In this document: piece after piece, positions 8,711-17,781 of the stretch
Numbering within the stretch: position 1 is the first letter of the stretch
Layout of the letters: each line of letters begins with the position of its first letter
DNA from: Bifidobacterium moraviense
GTDB lineage: Bacteria > Actinomycetota > Actinomycetes > Actinomycetales > Bifidobacteriaceae
Direction of reading: 5' to 3'
Assembly: GCF_012932365.1 (NCBI RefSeq)
Contig: NZ_JAAIIH010000013.1
Location: 18,941 to 82,940, forward strand
Length of the DNA stretch: 64,000 bases
Notes under the pieces: model-generated
Seen by the model: the letters and a program-made list of their open reading frames with translations, nothing else
What the model was told of the DNA's origin: nothing
The model's database searches: none
Made by a program: the position numbers and the translations under genes

Positions 8711-9379
8711 GGGGACCTCGGTTTCTTGGGGTTCGGGCGGCGTCGGCGCGGCGCTGCGTCGGGTGGGGTGGTCCGCGTCGGCTCCGGCGTGCCGTGCCGT
8801 CGTCCTCGGCGAACCTCATGACCGCAACGCTACCGGGGCTTCCGGGGGTCCGCATCGGGGCGTCGGCGCATGCCCGGCGGCGTGTCGCCTTGGGACGACG
8901 CCGATTCGCACGCCGACCGAAAAATTTCGGTATGTCTTTCGCGAATCGTGTGTTTCGCGGCGCGGGGCGCGATGCGCGGACGACCGGAAAGCCAAGCGCC
9001 GCAACGGTTCTCGGGCCGTTGCGGCGCGCGTCGCGGAGACGTGCGGCGCGATCGCGGGGCCGTCGCGCGACTGCCGCGTGCCGCCGACCTTCCGTCCGAC
9101 CGCATCGGCGCGGTCCGGCCGAAGGAACGATGGCGTGAGATCCGCGTCGTTCCAAGGGTTTCGCGGCATGGCGACCGCCGCGCGCCGCGTCCCGTGAGGC
9201 TCCGTCGGCCCCGGCCCGCGCCGCGTCGCCGCGCGCCTCGGACTCCGTCTCCGGGACCGTCGCGCAGCCGTTACGATGACAGCCATCAGAACGCCGCACG
9301 GTCGCTGCATCGATCCCGCATCGCATCGATTCCGTGCACGGCGTCATCTGAGACATTTCAAGGAAGAAAGGTCACGATC
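8711..9379. other. Non-coding interval between the GH2 gene and the first SBP
   Basis: This 669-bp gap carries the divergent promoters of the GH2 gene (minus) and the SBP (plus). I see no convincing gene: open frames here lack a ribosome binding site and keep only shadow composition. One notable site is a perfect 7-2-7 inverted repeat, ACCGAAA at 8916-8922 and TTTCGGT at 8925-8931, a possible operator. Confidence 0.5.
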
Positions 9380-10684
9380 ATGAACAACCATGTCAGGAAG
9401 GCCATCGCCGTGGCGGCGATCGGCGCGATGTCCGTCTCCCTCGCCGCATGCGGCGGCGGGTCCTCGAACGGCTCGTCCGATTCCGGCAAGCTCACCATCG
9501 CGTGGTGGGGCAACCAGACGCGCAACGAGCGCCAGCGCAAGGTGGACGACCTGTTCGCCGGCAAGCACGACGGGCTGACCATCGACGGCCAGTTCTCCCA
9601 GTACAACGACTACTGGCAGAAGATGGCCACCAACGCCGCCGGCAAGACCCTGCCGGACATCATCCAGATGGACTTCTCCTACCTGAGCCAGTACATCGAC
9701 AACAAGCTGCTCGAGCCGCTGGACGACTACGTCTCCTCCGGCAAGATCGACCTTTCGGACGTGGACGACAACACCGTGTCCTCCGGCCGCGGCACCGACG
9801 GCAAGCTGTACGCGCTGCCCAGCGCCGTCAACGCGCCCACCATGGTCTACAACAAGACCCTGCTCGACTCGCTCGGCATCACGATCCCGGACAACTGGAC
9901 GCTCGACGACTTCCAGAACATCGCCCGCGAGGTGTACGCCAAGGCCGGCGTGCGCACCCACTTCGGCTACATGGGCGACGCCTACAACCTCGAGTACAAC
10001 CTGCGCGCCCACGACGTCTCGCTGTTCGACGGCGACGCCCTCGGCACCACCGATCCCAAGTACTACGAGGAGTACTTCAAGGTCTTCGAGAACGGCTACA
10101 AGGAAGGCTGGCACCTGACCGCCGAGTTCTACACCGGCATCACGCTCAACTCGCAGGAGCAGTCCCCGCTGGTCAACTACTCGTCGCCGGACACGCAGTC
10201 CTGGGTCTCGCTGTCCTGGTCCAACCAGATCGTCTCCTTCGCCAACGTCAGCGACAAGAACGAGCTCGCCCTCGCCCCGTGGCCCAGCGCGAACGTGAAG
10301 AAGTCGAACTACGTGCACCCGAGCCAGTACTGGGCCATCTCCAGGACCTCCAAGAACAAGGACCTGGCCGCCGACTTCATCAACTTCTACACCAATGACG
10401 CCGAGGCCGCCAAGATCATGCTCACCGACCGCGGCATCCCGATCTCCAGCAAGATGATCGACGCCATCACCCCGTCCCTCACCAAGTACGAGAAGGTGGC
10501 CGCCGACTACCAGAAGACCGTGGGCGAGAACAGCTCCCCGATCAACCAGCCCATGCCCGCCAAGGCCGCCGAGATCAACTCCACCGTCATCCCCACCATC
10601 GAGGAATCGATCATGTACGGCAAGCTCGACGCCGCCGGCGCCGCCCAGGAGTTCATCGCCAAGGCCCAGGACGCCCTGAAGTAA
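9380..10684 (+). CDS. ABC transporter solute-binding lipoprotein (SBP 1 of 6)
   Basis: Extracytoplasmic sugar-binding protein of 434 residues with a lipoprotein signal; the lipobox LAAC puts the lipid-modified cysteine at residue 24. The mature part begins with the signature shared by all six SBPs here, AWWGNQTRNERQRKVDDLF, and continues with the cluster-1 SBP fold. It belongs to a subgroup with the SBPs at 30.3 and 60.2 kb (shared DDYVSSGK, GITIPDNWTLDDF). ATG 9380 is supported by AAGGAAGAAAGG just before it. An upstream in-frame extension exists but would bury the signal peptide. No permease or ATPase gene is adjacent. The ligand is probably an acidic or pectin-derived oligosaccharide, from context only. 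Confidence 0.92.
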   Translation: MNNHVRKAIAVAAIGAMSVSLAACGGGSSNGSSDSGKLTIAWWGNQTRNERQRKVDDLFAGKHDGLTIDGQFSQYNDYWQKMATNAAGKTLPDIIQMDFSYLSQYIDNKLLEPLDDYVSSGKIDLSDVDDNTVSSGRGTDGKLYALPSAVNAPTMVYNKTLLDSLGITIPDNWTLDDFQNIAREVYAKAGVRTHFGYMGDAYNLEYNLRAHDVSLFDGDALGTTDPKYYEEYFKVFENGYKEGWHLTAEFYTGITLNSQEQSPLVNYSSPDTQSWVSLSWSNQIVSFANVSDKNELALAPWPSANVKKSNYVHPSQYWAISRTSKNKDLAADFINFYTNDAEAAKIMLTDRGIPISSKMIDAITPSLTKYEKVAADYQKTVGENSSPINQPMPAKAAEINSTVIPTIEESIMYGKLDAAGAAQEFIAKAQDALK

Positions 10685-10714
10685 GGGCTCCGCGGCCGCC
10701 GGCCCGGTTTCCGC

Positions 10715-10766
10715 GACGGCCCGGTCCATGGGACGGAGGTCTCTTCGCCCCGTGGGCCGGGCCGTC
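10715..10766 (+). terminator. Possible terminator after SBP 1
   Basis: GACGGCCCGG at 10715-10724 pairs with CCGGGCCGTC at 10757-10766. The 32-base loop and missing U-run make it a weak candidate. Confidence 0.35.
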
Positions 10767-10831
10767 CGCGCATGGGACGCCGAACGGCGCAAGAAAAGCG
10801 AACGACTGAGCCAGAAACGTCAATGCGCAGC

Positions 10832-10861
10832 TGATATATCAATGCCGTCGGCGGGTATATT
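10832..10861 (+). promoter_or_regulatory. TGATATATCA operator and -10 box before the CE12-GH28 operon
   Basis: A third exact TGATATATCA lies at 10832-10841, followed by a -10-like TATATT at 10856-10861. The spacing places the palindrome over the -35 region, which fits repression. TTGGCAACC follows at once, matching the right half of the shared 18-bp motif. The operon may therefore answer to both signals. Confidence 0.6.
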
Positions 10862-10907
10862 GGCAACCATCCATGAAGTACACCGATGTACGGGGAGCTG
10901 ATCGAGA

Positions 10908-12644
10908 ATGACGGAACACGCGAAGCGCATGCGGACCGGCGACGCCGAGCTGGTCGCGCCGGACGGCGGGCCCGTGGCGTACGACGCGGCCCGCGGCTGG
11001 GGTCTCGTCACGCCGCAGGTGCGCGCCGACGGCGCGGTGCCGCCCGACGCCGAGCTCAACGGCGGCTTCGGGCCGTTCGGCTGGTACCGGCCGGGCATGG
11101 CGTTCCGCGCCGGGCAGACCTCCGGATTCGTGCCGTCCGTGGTGCGCGTGGACGTGCCGGCGCACGGCAGCTACCGGGTCCGTCTCGTCATCGACGGCCA
11201 CGGGCCGGACGCCCGTCACGGCGACGTGTCCGACACGGGTCTGGACGGGCGCGACGTGCTGGTCTTCGCCGGCGACAGGCAGCTGGCGTACCGCGGCGAA
11301 CTGCCCGCGGACGGCTCGCCGCTGGAGGTGGAGGCCGTCGTCAACGTCTCCGACTTCGTGCCTCGCGGTCATCAGGCGCCGCAGGCCGTAGGCTTCGTCG
11401 CGCTGGCGGTGGTCGGCGCCCACGCGCGTCCGGTGCGCGTCCATGTGGAGCCCATGGACGACGGCTCCGGGCCCGCGTGCGGCGCCGACGGCACGCGCCG
11501 CACGCCGGTCGTGTGGATCGCCGGCGACTCCACCGTCACCGACGAGGGCGCCCAGTACCCGTACGCCCCCTCCGACCCGTACTGCGGCTGGGGCGCGATG
11601 CTCCCCGCCTGGCTGGACCTCGGCGTGGCCGTCTCCAACCACGCCCGCTCCGGCCTGACCACGCTCACCTTCCGCTCCGGGCGCCACTACGAGCCCGTGC
11701 GCGCGGACTGGCGCCCCGGCGACTATCTGGTCATCCAGTTCGGGCACAACGACCAGAAGCGCCCGGAGCTCGACGCGCGCGGCGGCTACCGGCGCGAGCT
11801 CGCCCGCTACGTGGCCGAGGCGCGCGCGGCCGGCGTCCGCCCGATCCTCGTCACATCCCTCGCCCGCAACACGTGGAACCCGGACGGCACCTACCACGAC
11901 CTGCTCCGCGACTGGGCGCAGGCCGTGATCGAGCTCGGCCGCGACGAGCACGTGCCGGTGGTCGACCTGCATGCCCTGAGCATGGCGCTGGTCACCGGCC
12001 TCGGCGACGAGGGGGCGCGCCCGATGTACCACGCCGGCGACCGCACCCACATGCACGACGTGGGCGCGTACCGCATCGCCGGCATGGTGGCCGGCGAGCT
12101 GCGGCGCGTGCTGGGCTCGTGGGACGCCGGCGCCGATTCCGCCGAGGCGCGCGACTACCGCGCGCTCGCCGGGCACGTGACCCGCGGCTTCGGCGACTGG
12201 CCGCTGCCCCCGCGCGCCCACGACGTGGACCGCCCCCAGCTCGTGGTGGACCAGTACCTCGACCCGCTGTACCTCAAGTACACGGCCGAACCGTACGTCG
12301 CCGGCGACATCTCGCCGTTCCGCAAGGTCCGCCTGCTCACGCCGATCCCCGGCGCCGCGTCCGCCGATGCCGCCGCTCCTGCCCGCCGCCCCCTCGACGT
12401 GCTGCTCTACGTCGGCGAGGCGATCGACCCCGAGCCGGTCGTCGCCGCGCGCCCCGCGCTCGCCGACGCGCTGGCCGCAGGTCACGTCGTGGCCCTCGTC
12501 GCCTACCGCACCGAGGAGATCACGCAGGATCCGGCGCTGCCCATCGTGCCCGTGGCCGCGATGGGGTACCTCGCCGCGAACGCCGACCGCTTCGGCATCG
12601 ACCCGCGCCCCGCGTCCATCACGCTGGCGGGGCCGCTGCCCTGA
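10908..12644 (+). CDS. CE12 rhamnogalacturonan acetylesterase with extra domains
   Basis: Predicted SGNH esterase that removes acetyl groups from rhamnogalacturonan. Three parts are visible in 578 residues: an N-terminal beta-rich module (1-198), the CE12 catalytic domain (199 to about 400) and a C-terminal domain of about 170 residues I do not recognise. Catalytic features: S208 in AGDSTV, N281 in FGHND, and D378/H381 in DRTHMHD. No signal peptide is seen, so it may act on imported oligomers. ATG 10908 has GGGGAG 10 bases upstream. GH28 follows 98 bp downstream in the same direction, an enzymatically sensible pair. Confidence 0.85.
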   Translation: MTEHAKRMRTGDAELVAPDGGPVAYDAARGWGLVTPQVRADGAVPPDAELNGGFGPFGWYRPGMAFRAGQTSGFVPSVVRVDVPAHGSYRVRLVIDGHGPDARHGDVSDTGLDGRDVLVFAGDRQLAYRGELPADGSPLEVEAVVNVSDFVPRGHQAPQAVGFVALAVVGAHARPVRVHVEPMDDGSGPACGADGTRRTPVVWIAGDSTVTDEGAQYPYAPSDPYCGWGAMLPAWLDLGVAVSNHARSGLTTLTFRSGRHYEPVRADWRPGDYLVIQFGHNDQKRPELDARGGYRRELARYVAEARAAGVRPILVTSLARNTWNPDGTYHDLLRDWAQAVIELGRDEHVPVVDLHALSMALVTGLGDEGARPMYHAGDRTHMHDVGAYRIAGMVAGELRRVLGSWDAGADSAEARDYRALAGHVTRGFGDWPLPPRAHDVDRPQLVVDQYLDPLYLKYTAEPYVAGDISPFRKVRLLTPIPGAASADAAAPARRPLDVLLYVGEAIDPEPVVAARPALADALAAGHVVALVAYRTEEITQDPALPIVPVAAMGYLAANADRFGIDPRPASITLAGPLP

Positions 12645-12742
12645 GTCCCCGTCCGTCGCCCCGCCTTGTTCCTCCCGTCTCGCTTCCGCCCGCCGCATCT
12701 TCCGAACGCCCGCTCACCCCACCGATCCCCGAAAGGACCCCC

Positions 12743-14086
12743 ATGGACTACGTCATCACCGACTTCGGCGCCGTGCCCGACGGCGTCACCAACAACCGCG
12801 AGGCCATCCAGACCGCCGTGGACAGGGCGCACGAGGCCGGCGGCGGCCGCGTCGTGGTGCCCACCGGGCGCTTCCTGTCCGGCGCGATCGTGCTCAGGAG
12901 CCACGTCACGCTGCATCTGGAGACCGGCGCGTGGCTCATCAGCAGCCTCAGGTCGGAGGACGGCATCGACTTCGCCGCCGAATTCGACGACGACACCGAG
13001 AACGCCGGCTGGGAGGGCGGCTGCTTCCTGTTCGCCCGCCACGCCGAGGACATCGTCATCGAAGGCCACGGCACCATCTACGGCCAGGGCGACAAGGTGT
13101 TCTGGGACGACGACTCGGACAACGGCTTCCACGAGTGCCCGCTCGCCGTCAGGGGCGAGCTGTGGGGGCGCCCGCGCACCACGTACTTCGAGGACGTCAC
13201 CGACCTCACGGTGCGCGACGTCACCTTCCGCGACGCCGCGTTCTGGACGCTGCACATGGCCGGCTGCAACCGCGTGCGCGTGGAGGGCGTGCGCATCCTC
13301 AACGACCAGCGCGCCCCCAACAACGACGGCATCGACCCGGACACCTGCAAGGACGTGGTCATCTCCAACTGCATCGTGGTCACCGGCGACGACGCGATCG
13401 TGGTCAAGAACACGCCGCCCATGGCCAAGCGCTACGGCGCCTGCGAGAACGTGGTCATCTCCAACTGCGTGCTCGCCTCGCGCGACTCCGCGCTCAAGGT
13501 GGGCACGGAGACCGGCTCGGCGATCCGCAACGTGATCCTGTCCGACTGCGTGTTCCGCGACTGCTCGCGCGGCGTGGGCATCTGGGTGCGCGACGGCGCG
13601 ACCGTGGAGGACATCCACGTGCACCACGTCTCCGGCGCCACGAGGCAGTACGCCGACTCCTACCGCGACGGGCGGCGCGGCGGCTGGTGGGGCAAGGGCG
13701 AGCCGATCTTCGTCTCCGCCACGCCGCGCGCGCGTCCCACCGTGCCACGTCCGGGCGTGATCCGCAACGTCACGTTCGACCACATCGCCATGACGTGTGA
13801 GTCGTGCGTGTTCATCGCGGGGGAGGAGGACGCGGTGATCGAGAACGTGCGCGTCTCCGATCTCGACCTGACGATGCGCGCGCAGGGCACGCAGCCGGCG
13901 AGGTGGTTCGACGAGCAGCCGAGCGCCCGCGGCCTGTACGAGCACGAGATCCCGGCGGTCTACGTGCGACACGCCGACGACGTGCGGATCGAGGGCACGC
14001 TCAGGCGCGAGGGCGCGTACGCCGACACGCCGATCGTGCTCGCCGAATCGGCGCGCAGGGTGCATGTGAACCTGGCCGAACGGTGA
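12743..14086 (+). CDS. GH28 glycosidase (polygalacturonase/rhamnogalacturonan hydrolase family)
   Basis: A 447-residue right-handed beta-helix enzyme acting on galacturonic-acid-containing polymers. Starts MDYVITDFGAVPDG, a common GH28 opening. Catalytic aspartates lie in NNDGIDPD and TGDDAIVVK, with the later lysine in SALKVG. The usual NTDG is NNDG here. No signal peptide is visible, pointing to cytoplasmic oligomer hydrolysis. GAAAGGA precedes the start. It is the second gene after CE12; co-expression from the TGATATATCA promoter is likely. Exo- versus endo-action and whether the bond is GalA-GalA or GalA-Rha cannot be told from sequence alone. Confidence 0.87.
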   Translation: MDYVITDFGAVPDGVTNNREAIQTAVDRAHEAGGGRVVVPTGRFLSGAIVLRSHVTLHLETGAWLISSLRSEDGIDFAAEFDDDTENAGWEGGCFLFARHAEDIVIEGHGTIYGQGDKVFWDDDSDNGFHECPLAVRGELWGRPRTTYFEDVTDLTVRDVTFRDAAFWTLHMAGCNRVRVEGVRILNDQRAPNNDGIDPDTCKDVVISNCIVVTGDDAIVVKNTPPMAKRYGACENVVISNCVLASRDSALKVGTETGSAIRNVILSDCVFRDCSRGVGIWVRDGATVEDIHVHHVSGATRQYADSYRDGRRGGWWGKGEPIFVSATPRARPTVPRPGVIRNVTFDHIAMTCESCVFIAGEEDAVIENVRVSDLDLTMRAQGTQPARWFDEQPSARGLYEHEIPAVYVRHADDVRIEGTLRREGAYADTPIVLAESARRVHVNLAER

Positions 14087-14154
14087 TCCCGGCGAGGGGC
14101 GCCCGATGCGAGGGGTGCCCCAAAACGGCGGAATTTCACCGCGTGTCGCGGAAT

Positions 14155-14183
14155 TTGCATTATTCCGGATTCCATGGCATGAT
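14155..14183 (+). promoter_or_regulatory. Promoter of the tRNA-rpmG operon
   Basis: TTGCAT at 14155-14160 and CATGAT at 14178-14183 are separated by 17 bp, giving a good sigma-70-type promoter about 40 bp before tRNA-Tyr. Confidence 0.5.
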
Positions 14184-14223
14184 GGTCAAGTTGCCGCGCA
14201 CGGCCTTGGTCAAGTGCGGCAAT

Positions 14224-14305
14224 GGCGGATTTCCCAAGCGGTCAAAGGGAGCTGACTGTAAATCAGCCGCTTCGTGCTTCAGTGGTTCGAATCCACTATC
14301 CGCCA
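14224..14305 (+). tRNA. tRNA-Tyr (anticodon GTA)
   Basis: GGCGGAT at 14224-14230 pairs with ATCCGCC at 14298-14304. The anticodon loop reads CTGTAAA and a long variable arm follows, as in bacterial tRNA-Tyr. CCA is not encoded. First of three tRNAs leading into rpmG. Confidence 0.96.
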
Positions 14306-14306
14306 C

Positions 14307-14378
<72 letters not shown>

Positions 14379-14384
14379 CTCCAT

Positions 14385-14458
14385 GGCGGGGTAGCTCAGC
14401 TGGCTAGAGCGTGCGACTCATAATCGCAAGGTCAAGAGTTCGAGTCTCTTCCTCGCTA
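14385..14458 (+). tRNA. tRNA-Met (anticodon CAT)
   Basis: The acceptor stem pairs GGCGGGG at 14385-14391 with CCTCGCT at 14451-14457, with a G-U closing pair. The anticodon loop is CTCATAA. The paired first base suggests the elongator rather than the initiator. CCA is not encoded. The run of tRNAs into rpmG is a common actinobacterial arrangement. Confidence 0.94.
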
Positions 14459-14507
14459 CAAAGGCCGACGGCAGTCGGTGAACACACGAAGACAGAGGTG
14501 ACAAGAC

Positions 14508-14678
14508 ATGGCAAGCAAGAGCGCCGACATTCGCCCGGGCATCACGCTCGCATGCACTGAGTGCAAGGAGCGCAACTACATTACGACCAAGAACCGTCGT
14601 AACACCCCGGATCGTCTCGAGCTCAAGAAGTTCTGCCCGCGCTGCGGCAAGCAGACCGTGCACCGCGAGACCCGCTGA
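14508..14678 (+). CDS. rpmG: 50S ribosomal protein L33
   Basis: A 56-residue ribosomal protein, too short for most gene callers. It begins [16 protein letters not shown] and keeps both zinc-knuckle pairs, C16-x2-C19 and C43-x2-C46, so it is the zinc-binding form of L33. AGAGGTG precedes the start. It is co-transcribed with the three tRNAs just upstream and ends at a strong hairpin. Confidence 0.97.
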   Translation: MASKSADIRPGITLACTECKERNYITTKNRRNTPDRLELKKFCPRCGKQTVHRETR

Positions 14679-14704
14679 GTCTCCGTCTGTTCCAAGACTT
14701 TCGA

Positions 14705-14733
14705 AACCCGACCCTCACCGGTCGGGTTTTCTT
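14705..14733 (+). terminator. Rho-independent terminator after rpmG
   Basis: AACCCGACC at 14705-14713 pairs perfectly with GGTCGGGTT at 14720-14728 around a 6-base loop, followed by TTCTT. This is the most classical terminator in the window. Confidence 0.9.
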
Positions 14734-14824
14734 GTATCCGCGCCCGGCGTCGGTGCCGGCGCCCGGGCGCCCGCTGTGAGGCATCTCACGCGCCCGGCTC
14801 TGGCCGGACTTCCCGCGCGGGCAC

Positions 14825-14830
14825 TAGGGT
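14825..14830 (+). promoter_or_regulatory. -10 box giving a leaderless murB transcript
   Basis: TAGGGT at 14825-14830 ends 7 bases before the murB ATG, and no Shine-Dalgarno sequence lies between. Transcription would begin at or next to the start codon. Confidence 0.45.
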
Positions 14831-14837
14831 GGTGACC

Positions 14838-16055
14838 ATGACTTCGTTCGCAGACATCACCACCATCGGCGTGGGCGGCCGCATCGCCCGGTTCATCGAG
14901 CCCACCTCCCGCGTGGGCGTGATCGAGACGGTGGAGGACGCCGACGAGCGCGGCCTGCCGCTGTACGTGATCGGCGGCGGCTCCAACACGCTCGCCTCGG
15001 ACGACGACTTCATGGGCTTCGTGGTGCGCGACGCGCGCCGCCTGATCACCGTGCCGGACGAGGCCGCGCCCGTGGAGGGCGCCGACCGCACCGTGCACGT
15101 CAACGCCGAGGCCGGCGCCAACTGGGACGATCTGGTGGAGTTCTGCGTGCGCATCGGACTCGAGGGCGTGGAGGGTCTCTCCGGCATCCCCGGCACCGTG
15201 GGCGCCAGCGTGGTGCAGAACATCGGCGCGTACGGCCAGGAGGTGGGCGACGTGGTCGAATCCGTGGAGGTGTGGGACCGCGCGGAGAAGAAGACCCGCG
15301 ACCTTGCGCACGACGAACTCGGCTTCGGCTACCGCACGTCCGCGCTCAAGGCCAGCATGTACGCCGCGCCGGCGGTGCCCGCCGACCGGTTCTTCCCCAC
15401 GCCGCGCTACGTGGTGCTCTCCGTCACGTTCGCGCTGCGCCACAGCGCCACCGGCACGGTGGGCTACGGCCAGCTCGCCAAGGCGCTCGGCGTGGAGGTG
15501 GGCGACCGTCTGGAGACCCGCGCGATCCGCGACGCCGTGCTGCGCGTGCGCGCGTCCAAGGGCATGCTCGAGGACCCCAACCGCTACCTCGCCGCGGACA
15601 TGGCCGGCACCAAGCGCGAGGCCAACGTGGCCGCCGACCTGGCCGCCCTGCGCGAAGCGAACGGGAACGACGAGAAGGACTTCGACCGCCACAGCTGCGG
15701 CAGCTTCTTCATGAATCCGGTGCTGCCCGCCGATTCGCCCGCGCTCGCGACGCTGCCCGCCGACGCCCCGCGCTTCGCCGCGACGCTGCCGGACGGCACG
15801 CCCGGCATCAAGACCTCCGCCGCCTGGCTCATCGACCACGCCGGATTCCCCAAGGGGTTCGCCGCGGACGGGCGCACCGCCGCGGACGCCCCCGCGTCGC
15901 TGTCCACGCGCCACACGCTGGCGCTCACCAACCGCGGACGCGCCACCGCCGCGGACGTGGCCGCGCTGGCCCGCACCATCCGGGACGGCGTGCAGGAGCG
16001 CTTCGGCATCCGCCTCGTGCCCGAGCCGGTCGTCATCGGCATGGATCTGGCGTAG
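14838..16055 (+). CDS. murB: UDP-N-acetylenolpyruvoylglucosamine reductase
   Basis: NADPH-dependent flavoenzyme that forms UDP-N-acetylmuramate in peptidoglycan synthesis, in the cytoplasm. The 405-residue product has TTIGVGGRIARF near the N terminus, the FAD-binding GGGSNTLASDDD and GIPGTVGASVVQNIGAYGQE, the catalytic serine in SCGSFFMNP and the terminal glutamate in LVPEPVVIG. Two in-frame GTG codons at 14829 and 14832 are less likely than the ATG. With a -10 box 7 bases upstream, it is probably leaderless. Part of the housekeeping island that interrupts the sugar genes. Confidence 0.95.
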   Translation: MTSFADITTIGVGGRIARFIEPTSRVGVIETVEDADERGLPLYVIGGGSNTLASDDDFMGFVVRDARRLITVPDEAAPVEGADRTVHVNAEAGANWDDLVEFCVRIGLEGVEGLSGIPGTVGASVVQNIGAYGQEVGDVVESVEVWDRAEKKTRDLAHDELGFGYRTSALKASMYAAPAVPADRFFPTPRYVVLSVTFALRHSATGTVGYGQLAKALGVEVGDRLETRAIRDAVLRVRASKGMLEDPNRYLAADMAGTKREANVAADLAALREANGNDEKDFDRHSCGSFFMNPVLPADSPALATLPADAPRFAATLPDGTPGIKTSAAWLIDHAGFPKGFAADGRTAADAPASLSTRHTLALTNRGRATAADVAALARTIRDGVQERFGIRLVPEPVVIGMDLA

Positions 16056-16081
16056 TCGCGCGGCACCCGTGACGGCGCAGC

Positions 16082-16099
16082 TGCAACGCGTGGCAATGG
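16082..16099. promoter_or_regulatory. Shared 18-bp motif before uxaB
   Basis: TGCAACGCGTGGCAATGG, with GCAA cores 10 bp apart, matches the motif at five other promoters. It lies 64 bp before uxaB. Confidence 0.6.
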
Positions 16100-16127
16100 G
16101 TTGCGCCGTCGCGCCATGACCGCCCTA

Positions 16128-16144
16128 GTCTGGAGACACCAGAC
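16128..16144. promoter_or_regulatory. Perfect inverted repeat before uxaB
   Basis: GTCTGG at 16128-16133 and CCAGAC at 16139-16144 are separated by 5 bases. It sits at the likely transcript start, 19 bp from the ATG, so it could be an operator or a 5' hairpin. Confidence 0.4.
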
Positions 16145-16162
16145 GAAAGGAACACACCAGTC

Positions 16163-17611
16163 ATGGAAAAGCTCAATGCCAATGTCGCCATCGAGCGGGG
16201 ACTCACCACCGCCGATGCGGCCAACCGCCCGATCAAGCTCGTCCAGTTCGGCGAAGGCAACTTCCTGCGCGCCTTCGTGGATTGGATCGTGCAGCAGCTG
16301 AACAACAACGGCCTGTTCAACGGCAACGTCGCCATCGTGCAGCCGCTGCCCACCGGCCGCGTCGCCGAGCTCGAGCAGCAGGACCGTCTGTACACGGTCA
16401 TCCTCGAGGGCCTCAAGGACGGCAAGGAGGTCCAGTCGCGCGAGGTCATCGACTCCGTGGGTCTCACCGTGGACCCGTACGCCGACTTCGACGCCTACCT
16501 GGCGCTCGCCGACGACCCGAACGTGCAGATCATCGTGTCCAACACCACCGAGGCCGGTATCGCGCTGTCCGACGAGGACGCCGCCGACGCCCGCCCCGCC
16601 AAGAGCTACCCGGGCAAGCTCGCCCAGCTGCTCAAGCGCCGCTTCGACAACGGCCTGCCCGGCTTCCTCATCGTGCCGTGCGAGCTCATCGCGGACAACG
16701 GCGTGGCGCTGAAGCAGTGCCTGAAGGAGACCTCCGAGAAGTTCGGCTACGGCGAGGACTTCGTGGCGTGGCTGGAGAACGAGAACACGTTCGTCTCCAC
16801 GCTCGTGGACCGCATCGTCCCCGGCTTCCCGCGCGACAACGCGGACGCCCTGTGGGACGAGCTGGGCTACCGCGACGACAACATGGTCAAGGCCGAGCCG
16901 TTCCTGCTGTGGGCCGTGGCCGGCTCCAAGGAGGCGCAGGCCAAGGTCAACGAGCTGCTGCCCGCCCGCAAGCTGGGCATCGACCTGGTCACGGCCGACG
17001 CCGTGCAGCCGTACCGCGAGCGCAAGGTCTACCTGCTCAACGGCCCGCACACCACCATGGCGCAGGTGGCGCGTCTGGCCGGCTTCGCCACGGTGGGCGA
17101 GGTGATGAACGACCCGACCATGCGCTCGTTCATCGTCAGGGAGATGCACGAGGACATCATCCCGGTGCTCACGCTGCCCGAGGACGAGCTCAACGCCTTC
17201 GCCGACGCGGTGTGCGAGCGTTACGCCAACCCGTTCGTCAGGCATGCGCTGGATTCGATCGGTCTGAACTCCGTCTCCAAGTTCGCCGCGCGCCTGATGC
17301 CGGTGGTCCACGCCAACGTGGACGCGGGCAAGGGCCTGCCGCCGCGCATCACGCTCGCGCTGGCCGCGCTGCTGGCCACGTACGGCGGCCTGACCGACGT
17401 GGAGGTGCGCATCAACGACTCCGACGACGTGGTGGCCGCGATCAGGAACGCCGCGCAGGACCGCGCCTCGTTCGTGACGACCGTGCTGTCCGACGCGTCC
17501 CTGTGGGGCGAGGACCTGACGGCGGTCGAGGGGCTGGCCGAGGCCGTGGAGGCCGACGTGAAGGCGATCGAGGACGGCGGCATCAAGCCGCTCATCGAGG
17601 CGCTCGCCTGA
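16163..17611 (+). CDS. uxaB: Tagaturonate reductase (altronate oxidoreductase)
   Basis: Reduces D-tagaturonate to D-altronate with NADH, the second step of galacturonate catabolism. The 482-residue protein closely follows the known UxaB pattern: QFGEGNFLRAFVDW near residue 30 (distinguishing it from the fructuronate reductase UxuB), SNTTEAGIA, STLVDRIVPGFPRD, PYRERKVYLLNGPHT and the long-chain mannitol-dehydrogenase-type C-terminal helical domain. GAAAGGAAC precedes ATG 16163. The UxaC isomerase lies 22 kb away and shares the upstream 18-bp motif, so the two are probably co-regulated although not adjacent. Altronate dehydratase (uxaA) is not in the window. Confidence 0.93.
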   Translation: MEKLNANVAIERGLTTADAANRPIKLVQFGEGNFLRAFVDWIVQQLNNNGLFNGNVAIVQPLPTGRVAELEQQDRLYTVILEGLKDGKEVQSREVIDSVGLTVDPYADFDAYLALADDPNVQIIVSNTTEAGIALSDEDAADARPAKSYPGKLAQLLKRRFDNGLPGFLIVPCELIADNGVALKQCLKETSEKFGYGEDFVAWLENENTFVSTLVDRIVPGFPRDNADALWDELGYRDDNMVKAEPFLLWAVAGSKEAQAKVNELLPARKLGIDLVTADAVQPYRERKVYLLNGPHTTMAQVARLAGFATVGEVMNDPTMRSFIVREMHEDIIPVLTLPEDELNAFADAVCERYANPFVRHALDSIGLNSVSKFAARLMPVVHANVDAGKGLPPRITLALAALLATYGGLTDVEVRINDSDDVVAAIRNAAQDRASFVTTVLSDASLWGEDLTAVEGLAEAVEADVKAIEDGGIKPLIEALA

Positions 17612-17719
17612 GAGGGCCCGGCATCTAAAAATTTCCTTCCCGCATTGCCGAGGATCGGCGGGGTCGGTGTCACGTCCGCAGCGGCGTGGCGGCGGCCCCG
17701 CCTTTTTGTCCCCATATGC

Positions 17720-17734
17720 TCCCAACATGTGGGA
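17720..17734. promoter_or_regulatory. Palindrome TCCCA-ACATG-TGGGA
   Basis: TCCCAACATGTGGGA is a 5-5-5 inverted repeat about 190 bp before SBP 2. Closely related sequences occur before rhmD (CCAAATGTTGGGA) and before SBP 6 (TCCCACATGTTG). Confidence 0.4.
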
Positions 17735-17781
17735 TGGCTCGCCATAATTCGGCGTCGTGTGCGACACGCGCGAAAATCCCG

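Noticed and set aside
8870..9379. 170-codon N-terminal extension of SBP 1
   Set aside because: It would bury the lipoprotein signal peptide; the ribosome binding site just before 9380 and the five paralogues support the short form.
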